A stretch of 64,000 bases of DNA from Boletus sp. NGJ (GCA_019096195.1 JAGTXK010000219.1:992001-1056000), one strand, 5' to 3'; shown: positions 45,678 through 58,526, counted from the stretch's first letter. The notes: a model not told the origin generated them from the sequence alone. Numbers and translations are program-made.

Positions 45678-47012
45678 TCAAATCAGCACCTTTCTCATCT
45701 GCCAAACCTTTGCGGGCAATAACGTCACCGGGCATTGGCCGTGTCGCTCGATATGGTCAAATGCACAGCGGTAGCAAAACACGTAACCAGACGGCAAGGC
45801 TGTAGCGTTCTTCATCGTCTCTTGACACAACGGACAATGCCCAAACATCGTGCCGTCCACAGGTATTCCAGAACCCTGTGGCAAAAGTATCCGAGGAGGT
45901 GGGACGGCCAAACCGAGGGAACTTGTCGACAAGGAACGTGCTGGGGACCCTGGAGAATACCACCACTCCAAAAACTTGACAAAGAAGATCGCCGTCGGCA
46001 AGAGAAGCCTCAGAGAGTCGAGAATCAACTGCGGCGCGTTCGTGAGAAGTTGGTAGACCCCTCGCCGATCACCCTGCACATTGCTAGTCACAAGCTGCCA
46101 GCAAGACGTCAGCGTTGGGGATATCCCAAGGATGAGTCACACCCACCGAGTCGTCCGCACTCTGCCGCCGTATGTCCACGCCCATCCACGCTAACCACGG
46201 TCGGTAGAAGGGAGTGCGTTCAAAGAGGTATGCCGCGTTACAGGCAAGCAACCACAGCTCGAACAAAGTGTTCACCCATGGGAACATCTTTTGGTATGCT
46301 CGACGCCAACGCCCTGCTAGAGACTGTCGTGTGTCCGTGAGCACCGTCACCTTTTGGCATAAAAGTGAAGTGGCATACGTCATCCGCAAGTGCTCGTATG
46401 CGACGACCGTCACCCTCCAATATGTCTGATGAGGTGCCTCCTCCCAGCTGTTCGTACAAGTCTTGGCTCTTGGCTCTGAGATACGGAATGGCGACCTGTG
46501 TAAAGTCAATAAATAGTATCGCACGAAATCGGTCGGCACACCAAGAAGAACAGCGATCGCCATATTTCCCTGCTCCTGAGCTTTTCGGCGACGGGTGCGC
46601 CACGAACAGCAGCAGCAGCTCTGTCTGTAGATATCCATGGGTGCCTCCGTCTCTTCAGGCCATAAAAGTTCTCCGCAAAGGACGCGTCTAGGGATCGTTG
46701 AGAAGAACGTTCCGGCGCAGGGCGAGAGGACTCACTATGTTTGCGGAGATAATGTCGCTCAACGAAAAGCATGACAATTGCATAGAATTCTTCATGGCGA
46801 TTCACGATTCGAATGAGATATCGCGGATATTGCTGTGCCAAGACCTGGATCATGGGGTTGAGGTGAATAGCGACGTGCGTCAAGACGTGGTGCTTACTGC
46901 CAATACATACTTGAGTGCTGGTTGGAGCAGGTCTCTGAGCTGCTCTTGGGCAGTGAGCTCAAAAGAGGGAGGGTTTGAGAAGATCCCCGCCTATATCGTG
47001 AAGGAACTGCAT
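45678..47012 (-). CDS. PEX12: Peroxisomal RING E3 ligase subunit Pex12 (apparent shift near start)
   Basis: One of the three RING peroxins (Pex2/10/12) that form the retrotranslocation channel and ubiquitinate the import receptor Pex5. The body is well conserved: LTAQEQLRDLLQPALKYVLA, RYLIRIVNRHEEFYAIVM, FAENFYGLKRRR, the helix PWVNTLFELWLLACNAAYLF, and at the C-terminus the RING CPLCQETMKNATALPSGYVF ... CAFDHIERHGQCPVTLLPA, with the reduced cysteine set normal for Pex12. Introns between conserved blocks splice in frame. At the N-terminus the likely start MQFLHDIGGDLLKPSLF is one base out of frame with ELTAQEQ, at a run of four T (plus-strand AAAA near 46961). A rescue with a short first exon (MTKLK, from about 47080) is possible. 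It may be an assembly error. Confidence 0.85.
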
Positions 47013-47263
47013 CGACGAGAACGCGAGGGAGCAAACTCGGCCGATCTATACGACAGCACGTGATACCTTGAGTTTTGTCATGTGACCTCTGATCGTGCTG
47101 ACCTCGTGTCCAATGTTATCCGAGTTTGCCTCGTTGCTTGTGCTTTAAACTAGTCAGTTGACTGGTCAATTGTGAAACCATCCCGAGTTGTAACTTTAAC
47201 GAATTCCCAAAACCAAGTCTTTTGCCTTTCTTTACTCCGCAGCATTGGGCTTTTTTCTACTCA

Positions 47264-48183
47264 ATGTTCTCGTCGATACACGCAGTGATACCTTCTGATG
47301 CCGACGTTGCTAACCAAACACTCAAGGAAGAGAGCAACTACCGTTTTTCAACCTTCTCAGCGACCGATGCAGTCACACTCGGCCTCTCCATCCGCAAGCG
47401 CTTCCGCGGGAGCTCTCGGCATGTGAAAGGCAAAGGCATGGTGATCTCAATACAGACTATTGCTGGACACACGCTCTTTGCATGTACCGCAGGAGACCTG
47501 GGCCACCCTTCCGGGGAAGGTGATGTCAGTCTAGACAGCTGGGCATGTTTGGAAAGCATGGTTTCAGTCGTCAAGCGGACCAGCCACTCGAGCTACTACG
47601 TCGAGAAAGGCATGAGCGCTATGGGCAAGACGGCAAAGCAGATGGGAGTCGAGGGTGAATTCGCCGTTCACGGAGGAGGTCAGTGATAGTCCACTCCAAA
47701 GCGACGTCCAAATCTCATTCACTTGGCCATTCAGCTTTTCCAATATGGTTGGATGTGAGCATGGCAGGGCGTGATGCTTTAAGATGGTAACTCAATCCAA
47801 ACCAACAGAATGCACCGTGCTGCCCTATTGCCATAGCAGCCTGTTACTCGGGTTCAAGTCAGGAAGACCACAGAGTAAGTCTGTCTTCCGTTGTAGTGCT
47901 ACACTTCGCTCATTGACAATAGTTTGTGTCGACAACCATTCGAGACTACGTGCTCAAAAAGCAGACTCAATCAGGTACAAGGATTTCCATCTCCTCGTCT
48001 GTGCTGCAGTCGGAAACGCCGGTCCCAACGCTGGCAAATCAAGAACACAGGGACAGCATTGCGGTGAGCTCATACAGCCAGTCAGAGGTTCGGTACGTTC
48101 ACCAGGAGAAGGGCTGGAGCGGAGAAATGGCGTCGGAGCACCTGCGCATCCGGCCACACTCGCCACTCGAGGATGATGTATAA
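47264..48183 (+). CDS. UPF0303 / DUF336-domain protein (YBR137W-like)
   Basis: Small alpha/beta protein of the heme-degrading HbpS-like fold. Its yeast relative Ybr137w is linked to the Get4-Get5/Sgt2 tail-anchored-protein pathway; enzymatic activity is unproven. Exons 47264..47678, 47735..47754 (20 nt), 47809..47874 and 47923..48183 give 253 residues. Family stretches: FSATDAVTLGLSIRKRF, GMVISIQTIAGHTLFACTAG, SWACLESMVSVVKRTSHSSY, GEFAVHGGAFPIWLDNAPCC and PIAIAACYSGSSQEDH. The last 55-60 residues are an unconserved polar tail, making it longer than the usual 170-190. A more upstream frame lacks an ATG, so the Met of MFSSIHAV was taken. Confidence 0.88.
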
Positions 48184-48253
48184 ACCATATAAGAGTAGGA
48201 ACATAACATTAACTAGTCGACACAAAGGAAGGCGATGAGGGAACAAGGCAACG

Positions 48254-48916
48254 TCACACTTGATCGGATGTGGTTTCTGTCTCTTGTTGGTACGGCGTAG
48301 TCAGTACCCGGATAGTCTCTGCAAAATAGGTGAGAGGAAGCCAAGGGCGGGAGAGAAGCAGCGCACCATGTCTAAGAAATATCTGGCGTTGACCAGAGGG
48401 TGAAGATGGGTCTGCGTTTGCGTCGGGATCACGTAGTTCATAGTTGGCCTCGACGTAAACTCTGGAGCCTTTGTTTAACGTTCTAAGATAGTTGTTCTGA
48501 GTCGGATTGAAGGAGACGATGTGGTGCCACGTGACACCGTTTTCCAAGCGAGCTGGGAGACGTGTCTTGGAGGTGAGAACATGAGCAAGTAGGGTGAATA
48601 CATACTGCCATCGGGATTCGGCGGTGGAGGAGGAAAGTTGGATGTTGCAACGCTGTATCTAGGGAGGGGTAAGGGGCGACAGTGGAGGAGAGAAAAAAGA
48701 CTGACGAGACGTATTCCTTGTCGTTCTTTGTCGTACGAAGCTCTGGGTCTTTGCCTAGACGACCGACGAGGACAAGCTTCGCAAGGTCATACGACCGGGT
48801 AGGGGTAGAAAAGAATGTCTGTCGAAGAGGTAAAGGAGAGTGACTCGAACTCGAAGACGAGCACCTACACGTCGTTGTACACGCGAAAAAGCAAGTCTCG
48901 TAGCTGTCCAGGACAT
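48254..48916 (-). CDS. RIM1: Mitochondrial single-stranded DNA-binding protein
   Basis: OB-fold protein coating single-stranded mtDNA during replication. The start at 48916 opens MSWTATRLAFSRVQRR, a basic presequence, spliced to TFFSTPTRSYDLAKLVLVGR. OB-fold blocks follow: LGKDPELRTTKNDKEYVSYS, VATSNFPPPPPNPDG, WHHIVSFNPTQNNYLRTL, KGSRVYVEANYELRDPD and GQRQIFLRHETIRVL. Four introns are needed, each with good GT..AG ends and in-phase joins. The protein has about 155 residues. The Pro-rich loop and the inserted ADPSSP segment are typical of the basidiomycete form. It shares a 126-base divergent promoter with HBS1. Confidence 0.88.
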
Positions 48917-49042
48917 GATAAATTATAACACTTGGTACGAGTAGTAGAAGAGTATGGACTTTTTGCGTGTTTGACCGTATTTGGAGCGCTTGACCTCGTA
49001 TCGGCGATGGTCATTAAGCGCTAGGCCACTGTACTTGGAGAT

Positions 49043-52000
49043 ATGTCACGACACAGACTCGTACGAAACATTGACATCCACGGTTCGTCCCATCTCATTC
49101 TTAGCCCGCATCTTTCTCTCTCACCGTCGCACCATCAGCCGAGCTGGACGATGCTGCAATCGATGATGACACTGATGATATGACCGAAGAGCAACATGGT
49201 GCGTCTTCTCCTCGCCCGCCTTCGTTCCCTCATCCAAGTTCATATGCAGCTCAAATGGAGTCTGGAATTGAACACATCAGAGCTGTAGTTGGCGACGAGG
49301 CTTCTTCCGGCCTTGATGACGCCGTCATTAGGGACACTCTTTGGCAATTCTACTTCGACATCGAGCAATCCATCGCTTGGTTGTTCGGTTCGTCATCCAC
49401 CCCTCATCCAACTCCTTTCTCTCACCCTTCCTAGAGGAACAGGAGCGCAGAACTGCCGCAAGGGAGCGCAAAGGTAGGCCATCATATCTCCTCTCCTTCT
49501 TAGCCTAGTTTTGCTTTTGCCACTTTTTCTTTATGATGTTACTCCCAACCCTTCTAAATCCAACTGGTGGTCCCGCTTCCGCCGAAAAGGAGATGAACCA
49601 CAGCAAGGTGCATATCCCCGTCACCCCTCCCTCCCTCCCGTATTTCTTTGCGTCGTGGAAACTATATTCACTGCCCCATTCCTCGCAAGATCCCACTGGT
49701 TCCACGGGATACATTCCGGAAGACTTGGAGCGTCCGCGCGTTCCCTTGATTGTCCTAGCACAACAAGGCCAGTTTCAGCCTGACTACTATCCAGCTCCTC
49801 AATACCTCGATCATGATCAGGACGTCGATCTGGATGATATACCTCTGGGTTTGATGTCCCCCGATCGTAATTCGCGTCTCAGTACGATAACGGAACTTAC
49901 CGAGCGTACCGAGCCATCTCGCCACTGGCCTTCCAGACACCAGCTAGTGGCAATGAATAACCCCCGGGCATTGTCCTCAAGTGAGACGACTTCGTCCTAT
50001 GGGAATGTTATCGGCGAGTCTCGTCGCAGGCATCTCATTGTAGCTCCACTCATTGTGTTCACAGAGCGCTCCTCAGATTCGCATCCGAATGATGGTTATC
50101 TATACCAAGCCGTTGATCCAAATAGGATACCTCCTTCCCCATCTCCTTCAGCCGTGAAGCGTCTTTCGAGTTACGACTCCGCACCATCTCTGCGCACGCC
50201 GGCAGAGTCAGAGGTTCAATCCGAGCCACCAAAGTCCCCTCCACGCGCGCCCAGTATGTCAATACCAGCAACGGACAACATCCCAGAAATCCCAGACTTC
50301 ACATCCAAGTCCACCGAGAACCCACCCCCGCCACCCGCAAAGGACCTACCACAACGTGTCCGACCTGGAAAACGCTCCAAACTTGCGGAGCTTGCAAGCT
50401 CGCGCGCCAGCACAATATCTAGTTCTCGATCATCAGATTTGGAGACGACCTCTGTGTTCACATATCCGGCTCTGCGTCCGTCCACTGAATCTCGGCTTTC
50501 GCTAGCTTCGCGTGCCACTACCCGCAAGCCACTCCCATCAGAGGTTTCTGAGCAGTCCTTGCCATCAGTCAAGATACCTCGCACCCCTGAGAAACCGAGA
50601 TCCACGGCTTCAGTCAAGTCGTCACCTTCCGTCGGGCCACCATCCACTACAATCTCGTCCATGTCTTCTCATGTGCGCAAGGCAATACAGACTGCCATGG
50701 ATTTAGAAGCCCACGACCAGCAAGGAAAGGAGGCGGATAACGTGTCCGACATCTCAGTCTCAACAATCAAAGCGGAGAGAAACAACCTCTTGTCCCGCTC
50801 ACCCATTCCCAGTGAACTGCTTGTGGCACGCAGTGGGCCAGATGCGAAAGCACGTCCTCAGTCCAAACTGGCAAAGCTTGCGCTAGCCAAGGCTAGTCCT
50901 CACGCTCTTGTTCCACGTGTCCCCGTGTCCCCTCCAAAGGAACTCCCCAAATCTCATACAGAGTACCTTACTCCTATAGCGAATGGGGCGACGGCAACGA
51001 CTGCCATAACGACATCATATCAATCTCTCCAGAGCCTATCGACCACACAGGCGCTGGAACCTCTCCCATTAGTTGAGCTGCCTGGAGCCGAAACCCGGTC
51101 ATCGAAGTTGGCATTGAAGGTGAAGAAGGCGCAAGCTAAATCACCATCTCATTCAAGTGCCACCGATGACGAATGCTCACTCCTGTCTCCACCCCCCCTC
51201 TTCCTGCCAAGTCCTACCCGTTCCCGTGCGTTACCCTCGGCCTTCGCTTCCTTGCTTCTCAATGATCCTCTAACGTCCTCCGAAGACAAGGGCAAGGACA
51301 GTAAATCACCCAAGTACGGGAGAGAAGAGCCAAACCTGGTCGATATGTACCAGGCATCACTCTCTCGAAGCAAATCGACACTCGGTTATGAACTAGAGCA
51401 ACACGAGCGGAGCCGGGTAAAGCCTCCTACTTCCCCAGTCTTGAGCGTGCGGTCTACTTCCTTCGCATTCGACGTTCCGAGTCCTGACGACATCGTCTTC
51501 AACGCCCGTCGTGGAACCGCCTTGGCGCAGCGGCAGGGATGCACTGGTTCACAGAGGTTCACTTGAGTTCTTGCCCCCTTTAAAGTTTATCACCTCTGTT
51601 TCATCTGGTTTTATCGGCTGATGTTGGTAGATGTACACTTAAATTGCTGTTGTTGTTCTTTTTAATGGAATGTTTTGTGCTGATGTTACTTCCCATGTTC
51701 CTCACTTCAGCCGCGAAGGAGCGCGACAAGGCGCAGAAAGCTGCTGCTCAAAAGAAGGCACCGCAGACGCCATCTTCATCAGGTTATAACACCCCGGCTT
51801 CCCGGGCAATGTCACCTACTACGCCCTCTAAATCGCCGAAGAAGGCAGGTACCGGCTCGCAGCCGTCGAGGATGTCGGGAGCGACTAGCCCTGCCAGGAC
51901 GAACAGCGGGGGATTGGATTATATGTTGCTTGATCTTTCAGCGGCGAATTTACAGCCTCGAGAAGACGAGTCTCCAAGAGTGGATGAGCCTGCTCCCAGA

Positions 52001-53816
52001 GTAGCAATGGAGAGGGAAAAGTTGTTGGAAGAAGCAAAGAGAGAGCTTCAGGCATCCGGTCAAGATGCAAAGAAGGGTGTCAGCTTGGTAGTCATCGGTA
52101 AGTTGAGGGATGTGATCTGACGCTTGTGCATCTTATTGCTCTTCAAGGGCATGTTGACGCTGGCAAGTCAACACTGATGGGCCGACTGTTGTATGAACTT
52201 GGACGTGTCAATGAAAAGTCACGCCATGCAAACGAGAGAGAGAGTAACAGGGCCGGGAAAGCTAGCTTTAGCTGGGCTTGGGAACTTGATGGGACAAAGG
52301 AAGAGAGAGAACGGTCTGTTATCATTGACCGTCCGCGCTTGTTGATTGAACGCTTCCTATAGGGGAATCACCATGGATATCGCGATGCAGTCCCTGTCGA
52401 CGGCACACCGACAGATAACGATTCTAGACGCCCCCGGGCACAAGGATTTCATTCCGAACATGATATCGGGAGCATCTCAAGCTGACTGCGCACTCCTTGT
52501 GGTCGACGCTGCTCCGGGGGAATTTGAGGCAGGTTTTGAGCGCGGCGGACAGACTCGCGAACATCTGGTCCTTGTACGGAGTCTCGGAGTGTCACAAGTA
52601 GTTGTTGCAGTGAACAAGCTGGATCAAGTGAGTTTCCAACAAACCCGAATATTAGACGCCACTGATAAACATGACTCTAGGTCAATTGGGAACAGGCTAG
52701 GTATGAGGAAGTGTGCGAACATTTGAAGACATTCTTTGGTCAGTCGGGTTTTCAGTCTTCGAAAACAAGATTCGTACCGGTAGGCGCGATGCTTGGTGTG
52801 AACCTTGTGGAGCGGAAGGCTCCTGAAGCGTCTGTACTATCCCGATGGTATCGAGGACCAACCCTGGTGGATCTTCTAGGTACCCTTGGCCAACCCTGTT
52901 GTTGCATTTTGCTTTACAAAATAATTCCTAGATCAATTGGAACCCCCAGTGCGAGATATCGAATCGCCACTGCGACTGCCGATCTCGAACGTCTTCAAAG
53001 GACAAAGTTCTGGCATAGGGGTGACTGGTCGGATATGCGGCGGCATCGTTCAGGTTGGGGAACGACTGCGAGTTCTACCCGGAGACGAGACCGCCGTCGT
53101 CAGATGTAAGGATGTTACTCAAATCTCTGGACGTCACGACGTTGTCTGACGGTGCACTAGCAATCAGTCTTGACGAAAGAGGTGTGCCTTGGGCCGCTGC
53201 AGGATCCAACGCAACTCTCTACCTGACTGCCATCGACCCTATCCATCTCAACATCGGCAGTGTCCTCTGTCCACCGAACGACCTCGTTCCCCTCGCGACT
53301 CGTTTCAGCGCGAGGATAATCGTTTTAGATATTCAACTTCCGATCTCCAGTGGTACTTCGGTATGTGCACCCCGCCGTGTCACCAAGGAAGGAGTTCACA
53401 GTAAACGACTTGCTAGGTTGAACTGTTTCACCACTCCCGAGACGTGCCTGCAACGATTTCAAAGCTGGTTGCAAGTATCGATCGAGCCACTGGTTCTGTC
53501 ACCAGAAAGAACCCGCGGTATGGGTTGACTTTGGATATGTGCCTATGTCCTGGCTAACTTCATGAGCATAGCGTCTTGACCAAGGGAACGTCTGCTGAAA
53601 TCGAGATCACTTTACGAGGCGACAGTCTTTCCGGTACCAGCGCCATTCCAAGACCCATTCCGATCGAACCGTTCGCTGTGAACAAGGACATGGGTCGCAT
53701 TCTGTTGAGACGGGGCGGCGAAACAATTGCTGCTGGTAGGTTCATCGTAGACCTCTCACGCTCACTGTGAGATATACTCAAACACGACAGGAATCACTTT
53801 GGAAATCCATCAATGA
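49043..53816 (+). CDS. HBS1: Ribosome rescue GTPase Hbs1 (Hbs1/Ski7-type gene)
   Basis: eRF3-like translational GTPase that with Dom34 dissociates stalled ribosomes (no-go decay). The start at 49043 ([20 protein letters not shown]) leads to the HBS1 N-domain, [21 protein letters not shown] disordered Ser/Pro exon follows (about 49700-51540, some 610 residues), ending in [18 protein letters not shown], a motif shared with Ski7/HBS1L3. The GTPase domain has [52 protein letters not shown] and NKLDQV; domains II/III include [13 protein letters not shown] and end [20 protein letters not shown]. The exon edges around 49470-49560 (before [14 protein letters not shown]) and 51540-51715 are not fully settled. 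All GTPase motifs are intact, so it is not a degenerate Ski7. Confidence 0.9.
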
Positions 53817-54059
53817 AATTCGCAACCGAGAAAATGAAATCTATGCCACGCGATATGTACACGGTCTACGTGTTTACGCCAGAAATACCCAAATCATAAG
53901 TAACTTGCAGGTTTAAGACGATAGTGATGTAATGTGATGTGCGTTATTCGACGTGAGGGGAGCATTACAGGTCGTTCACAAGGCGTGGGGCATCCGATGG
54001 CTGAGTGCTGAGGATCGATGGAACGAAATCACCACACAGGGGTACCACGAGAAACATGC

Positions 54060-55226
54060 TTAGTGCTTGTTCTTCTCTTTTCTCTCCCGTTTGTCACTGT
54101 CCTTGTCAAACATATGTTTGAATCTCGCGAACAAGGACCGCCGCTTCTTCTGGGTCAAGGTGCTTGAGGCGGGAGTGGATGGGGAAGAGGCTTCAATAGA
54201 AGCAGGTACCGCAGCCTGCCGACGGTGACCCTGTCGGTCTACTTCGATGGTGGATTCCAAGACCGCAATGGGTGTCGGAACAGGAGGGACGTCTCGCGTA
54301 CCCTGCGAGGAATGATCAGATTGAGGCACTGCGGGCTCGAACGGTGAGGTGGGGGGGGTCTCCTTTTGTGCGTGCAATTGGTGCATGAGTCGCGAAGCTG
54401 TGCGAGTCATGTGCCTGTCTTGGTGGAAGGGAAACAGAGCCATTATCGTTGATAGGGAGTATGGATATACCAGGTGACGAGGGTGCCTGCTCGAACGGGG
54501 CAAGTTCTGCCGGTATTTTCGAAGCAGGAGGAACAGTCCCCTCTGTAGCTGTTGCCGTGTCCTGTTTCGGGAAACGGGTTCATAATCGACTATGACAGTA
54601 GAACGGACGCTCCTACCAATTTAGACACGCTCACAGGGGTGCCAGCGGAAGGCGTCAGACCAAGACCCTCCACAGAAATCTGCGGGACTGGAAGTGGGAG
54701 CGACCCCCTAACGACGGCGGCTTCAACCGTAGGAGGGAATTCTACAGCCGTCACCATAATCTCCACGTCGCCACTCTGCACGCCCTCTAGAGGGATGGAC
54801 AAACGCGCGGGTGGGTCGTGTACGGCAGAAAACACAGCGTGAGGCTCTTCGGGTGTTCGAAGGACATTGTTAACGTTTCCGTGCCCGTCGTCCTCCTGAG
54901 GCCGATCGTCGCGACATTTCCAAAGGCCATCGACGATGAACTTGTACGCGACCTTTTGCCCCCCATGGAACCTTCACAGTACCGGAAAACCCAGCATCGC
55001 CTTTAGCCAAACGAATGGAAGACGACCACTACAGGGGTTGAGCGAAACGAAAAAGAAAGGGAGCCAGAGGGACAGAATCATACTGACCTGGTCGAATGTA
55101 CCGGTCACAATCACGTTTGTTGGGTGCAGGGACGGCCTGAGCGGAAGCAATTAGGTGGAGAGGCATACGGCGTCAACACACTCCTCACCATATGAGTTCG
55201 AGGTCGTGAAGATCTGCAACACTCAT
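54060..55226 (-). CDS. CBM48 glycogen-binding-type protein
   Basis: Starts MSVADLHDLELI, spliced in phase to WPSLHPTNVIVTGTFDQW and SSSIRLAKGDAGFSGTVKVP, then QKVAYKFIVDGLWKCRDDRP and GNVNNVLRTPE. This is the AMPK1_CBM/CBM48 fold (as in AMPK-beta, yeast Mdg1/Crp1), with the aromatic carbohydrate-contact positions (W in FDQW, W in GLWKC) kept. The remaining 200 or so residues are Ser/Thr/Pro-rich and the C-terminus is strongly basic (KKRRSLFARFKHMFDKDSDK). No kinase-associated ASC domain follows, so it is more Mdg1/Crp1-like than a true AMPK beta subunit. It is convergent with HBS1, 243 bases between stops. Internal exon edges between 54500 and 54600 are tentative. Confidence 0.75.
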
Positions 55227-55465
55227 GGCCTTGGATGTCGCCGCAACCGAAACTGAACCGACCACACTAAAACTCGGCCAGGCGGAATTTATACCTGGGT
55301 GTCCCATTCCGTAATAGCAACACGTGCAAGTGGGCTCGTCGTCTTTCTTTCCCCTACCAGGACACATTCTAGAAAGCCTCACGCGTACAACGTGTTCTAC
55401 GTCTTCACATTTAATTACGAGACTACCTCGCTTGCTACCTCCTTATCGTGCTCCAAAAAATTTGC

Positions 55466-58400
55466 CTACACCACGAGAGCACCGCCGCCCCCACCAATTC
55501 CTCGCAAAATTGCCTTCCGGCTCTTGCTTTTTCTTGCCCGTAGCAACTGTGGGCCTCGTTGATCGGGTGGTGTAAAGCCCAGGAAATTCTTTGTAGATCC
55601 TTCTACTCCGTGCAAGGGCTCTTGGGAGCGACGTTCTGATTCGGGCGTATACTGCGGAGTATCCGAGTAGACAAGCGGCATAGGGGAATTGTATGCGGTG
55701 ATACCGAGTTGTCGGCAGTAATACTGAACAGCCGCATGGAATGCAGTTTTTCGTGCATTCCTCATCCCCCAGTCTCTGCATCACGTTGCGTGTGAGATAC
55801 AAGTAGATCCGTTTCAGAAAGGGGTTCATATCCCAATACTTACTGCCACGTCCTGAAAGAGACTCGCTTTTTAGGTAGAGTCGACACTGCCTGTTCAGCG
55901 TACGTACGAGTTATGAGGGATGCTAATCGTGATCTCTAGATGACGCTGAAATGAAATGCTTTGCAAAGTGATTGATGTTGTTGGCTGGAACCATCGATTC
56001 TCTTCCGTCGCAAGCCATTCGTTCAAGCGGGCTTCGAGGTTGTCTAGCTTCTCCAGAGGAGTACGCCAAGCGACTTGCATCGTAAGTGCCTCAACCATTT
56101 TCTGAAGTAATAGTCAGCCAAGTATCCCGACGTACAAAACAGTCACATGCATCACTCCGGCGGACGTTCGCTCTACAAACTCTTCTATCAGTGATATACT
56201 AAATCTATGAGCAGTGACTTACACGAATTTTGTGAACAGTTGGCTGTTGGAGTAGTATGTCTCGGTACCATCTGATCGAACGAATAGTGTCTGAATGGTG
56301 GGGTGAGTACACAAGGGAAGCACAATGTGAGTCTAGCGGCATACTGCAAACAATCCCATCTTCTTCACGATCAAGTTGTCGGCTGCAGGGACGTCAGCCA
56401 TATTGTTGATTGTTATTGGCAACATCTTACTGTCAATGAAACACCGATCACCTGTGTCGAATGGGCTGTAACAATGTCAGCATGGGCAGATTCAAGTTAG
56501 ATGGACGAACCTACTGCGTCACAAACAGAAATACTATGGCGTCAAACATATTGCTGGCTGAGTTTCTGAAGATAAAACTCGCTGCAATACCCCAATGAAT
56601 ACATGCTGGTCAGCGATTGATCGACGTTGACACCAAACACGCTCAGCGAGATGAAAAATAATATGATAAAAGCGAACAACAGCAATATTTGATCGAGTGT
56701 TCTGAGAGCTACCCCAACATCATGCATACTCCGCGACAAAAATCGCCGTTCCTTGTAAATGTGCAGGATGGCAGCCTTGAGCTCAGATCGTGAAATATCA
56801 CCGTTGTTGTCTTTATCAAAAACGCGAAAAGCTTCTTGGGCTTCTCCCGGAGTACTAAACGCGGGCTGGAGGTCTGCTGAGATCAGATAGGTCCTGTGGC
56901 GGTCATGGAACGTCTTGTAAATAGCCCGCGCTAGACGCTATCGCAGGCAAGATTAGTCGTCGTACCTCTACATGAATGAAATCCCCTTATACCTTTGCTT
57001 CATGGGCCGAGTTGACAGTGAACCCCAATTCGCCCAGATCATTGTCGTTGCCAGTAATATTACGAGCATCATGTAATATCGCCGACTTGATCACTCGCGC
57101 AGCTTGAATGGCTGGATTGTGTCCTTCTTGTTGGTGCATGTGCTGACCGGCAGCACGCTTGCGTGAGGGTGGGTATTCATGGGTTATATTCTGCTTTTCA
57201 TGAGATGGATAGAAAGCTGGACGGCTTGTCGGTGTTCTTGGATCTTCTAACTCAGACAAGTCTGGAGTAATGTCATGAGGCCGAATAAATGCCCCCTGAG
57301 TCCGTTGGTCTCTGCTTCCCCTTGCCTTTGTTGTCCTCGGCATCGGCATCATTACCACCATCGTAACCTTGTGAAACACTGACATCACGTTGACGGCGGT
57401 TGGAATCTCTTTCGCCAAAGGGGTGGATGAAGCCAAGGTTGAACATGCCATGCCCACTGCTAGACCAGTTGTTGTGCTGCCGAGTCCGAGGTTTATAGTC
57501 GCGGAGCTTCTCGATAACCCGCAAACCGCACTTGACTTCCTCAAGGCGCTCTTTATAAGCAGTTCGATGAAATGCGAGAGCTGCCGAGTGAGGTGAGCTT
57601 AACTTGGGAGCGTTAAAAAACTCTTCCGTACCAATAGCATGAGACAAAATCCTTTGAGAGCATATCCCAAGCACTAAAAAGAACAGAAATTCGATAATTT
57701 GGGCAACCTGCAGATGTCGTTTAACTCGTACTCTGCAACGTTTGCCGGAATACTCACGCGATCAGTGTATGGGGCAGAATTGGTTCCACTAGCACCGCTG
57801 TTATACAGCCCGAATATGTTTTGGAACAAAATGTGCCAACTGAGCCAGGCACTGGCGGCATACAACACAGGCTTGAAGGTATCTTTGACAGAGTCATACA
57901 ATTCGATGTGAGACTTGACCTTCTCGGAAACATGACCCCATGCAATGGATATCAAAATGCGTGTTGTCGCGGGTACGATGTCTACGATCATTGCAAGGCC
58001 CCAGGATATGACAACATTGGCTGCCGCCCAAAAAAGCCACGCCTCGATGTTTTGATCCACATAGTGTCGGTAGCTGGTTGGGTGCGGCTTATACCAAAAG
58101 AAGTGGACGAGCAGGGCAGGAGCCACCAGGATGCCAGCGAGGAAGACCGAACCGATCAAGGAGGAGAATAAGATGGTGAACAGTCTGCAAGGCCTTGAGG
58201 TTTATCATCAGACACAAAAAACGCACGAACCGCCAAATCGTCCAGCGTCTCGCCCTGAGGTTTACCCCCATTTGTTTCTCGAACTTGGCTTCTTCGTCGG
58301 CCAGGTCCTCATCGTCGCTCCAGTCAAATTCTTCTCTATCGCCGTCGTCTTCGTCCGTACCTGCGAACGAAGGAGCGCGAGACTCGAGTTTTGGAGGAGT

Positions 58401-58526
58401 ATTCACATATTGCGCCGAGGGTGCATGGTCAAGCTCCTCGGCGTAATGGACAGTCGGCCTCGCAGACTGTTTTTGAGAGATATCGGAGTTCTGGCTGTCC
58501 TGCCTATAGCCCTTCGTGGGGTGCAT
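55466..58526 (-). CDS. MscS-type mechanosensitive ion channel with EF-hand
   Basis: Fungal MscS/Msy-family channel, probably in endoplasmic reticulum or plasma membrane, releasing ions/Ca2+ on osmotic shock. Order: acidic N-terminus (TDEDDGDREEFDWSDDEDLA), several membrane helices (SVFLAGILVAPALLVHFFWY, WLFWAAANVVISWGLAMIVD), a cytosolic part with the EF-hand FDKDNNGDISRSEL, and helix ILLLFAFIILFFISLSVFGV. The pore-lining segment and beta domain follow (FRNSASNMFDAIVFLFVTHP, FDTGDRCFID), and then the C-terminal domain with ISIPHNSTWQDWG and AFHAAVQYYCRQLGITAYNS. A 9-nt exon (55844-55852) encodes part of STWQ and is needed to keep frame. The start at 58526 (MHPTKGYRQDSQ) is the first good ATG; an upstream exon is possible. 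About ten introns. Confidence 0.88.

Noticed and set aside
48780-48860. Box B-like GAGTTCGAGTC on the minus strand
   Set aside because: Lies in an mtSSB intron with no box A or cloverleaf.
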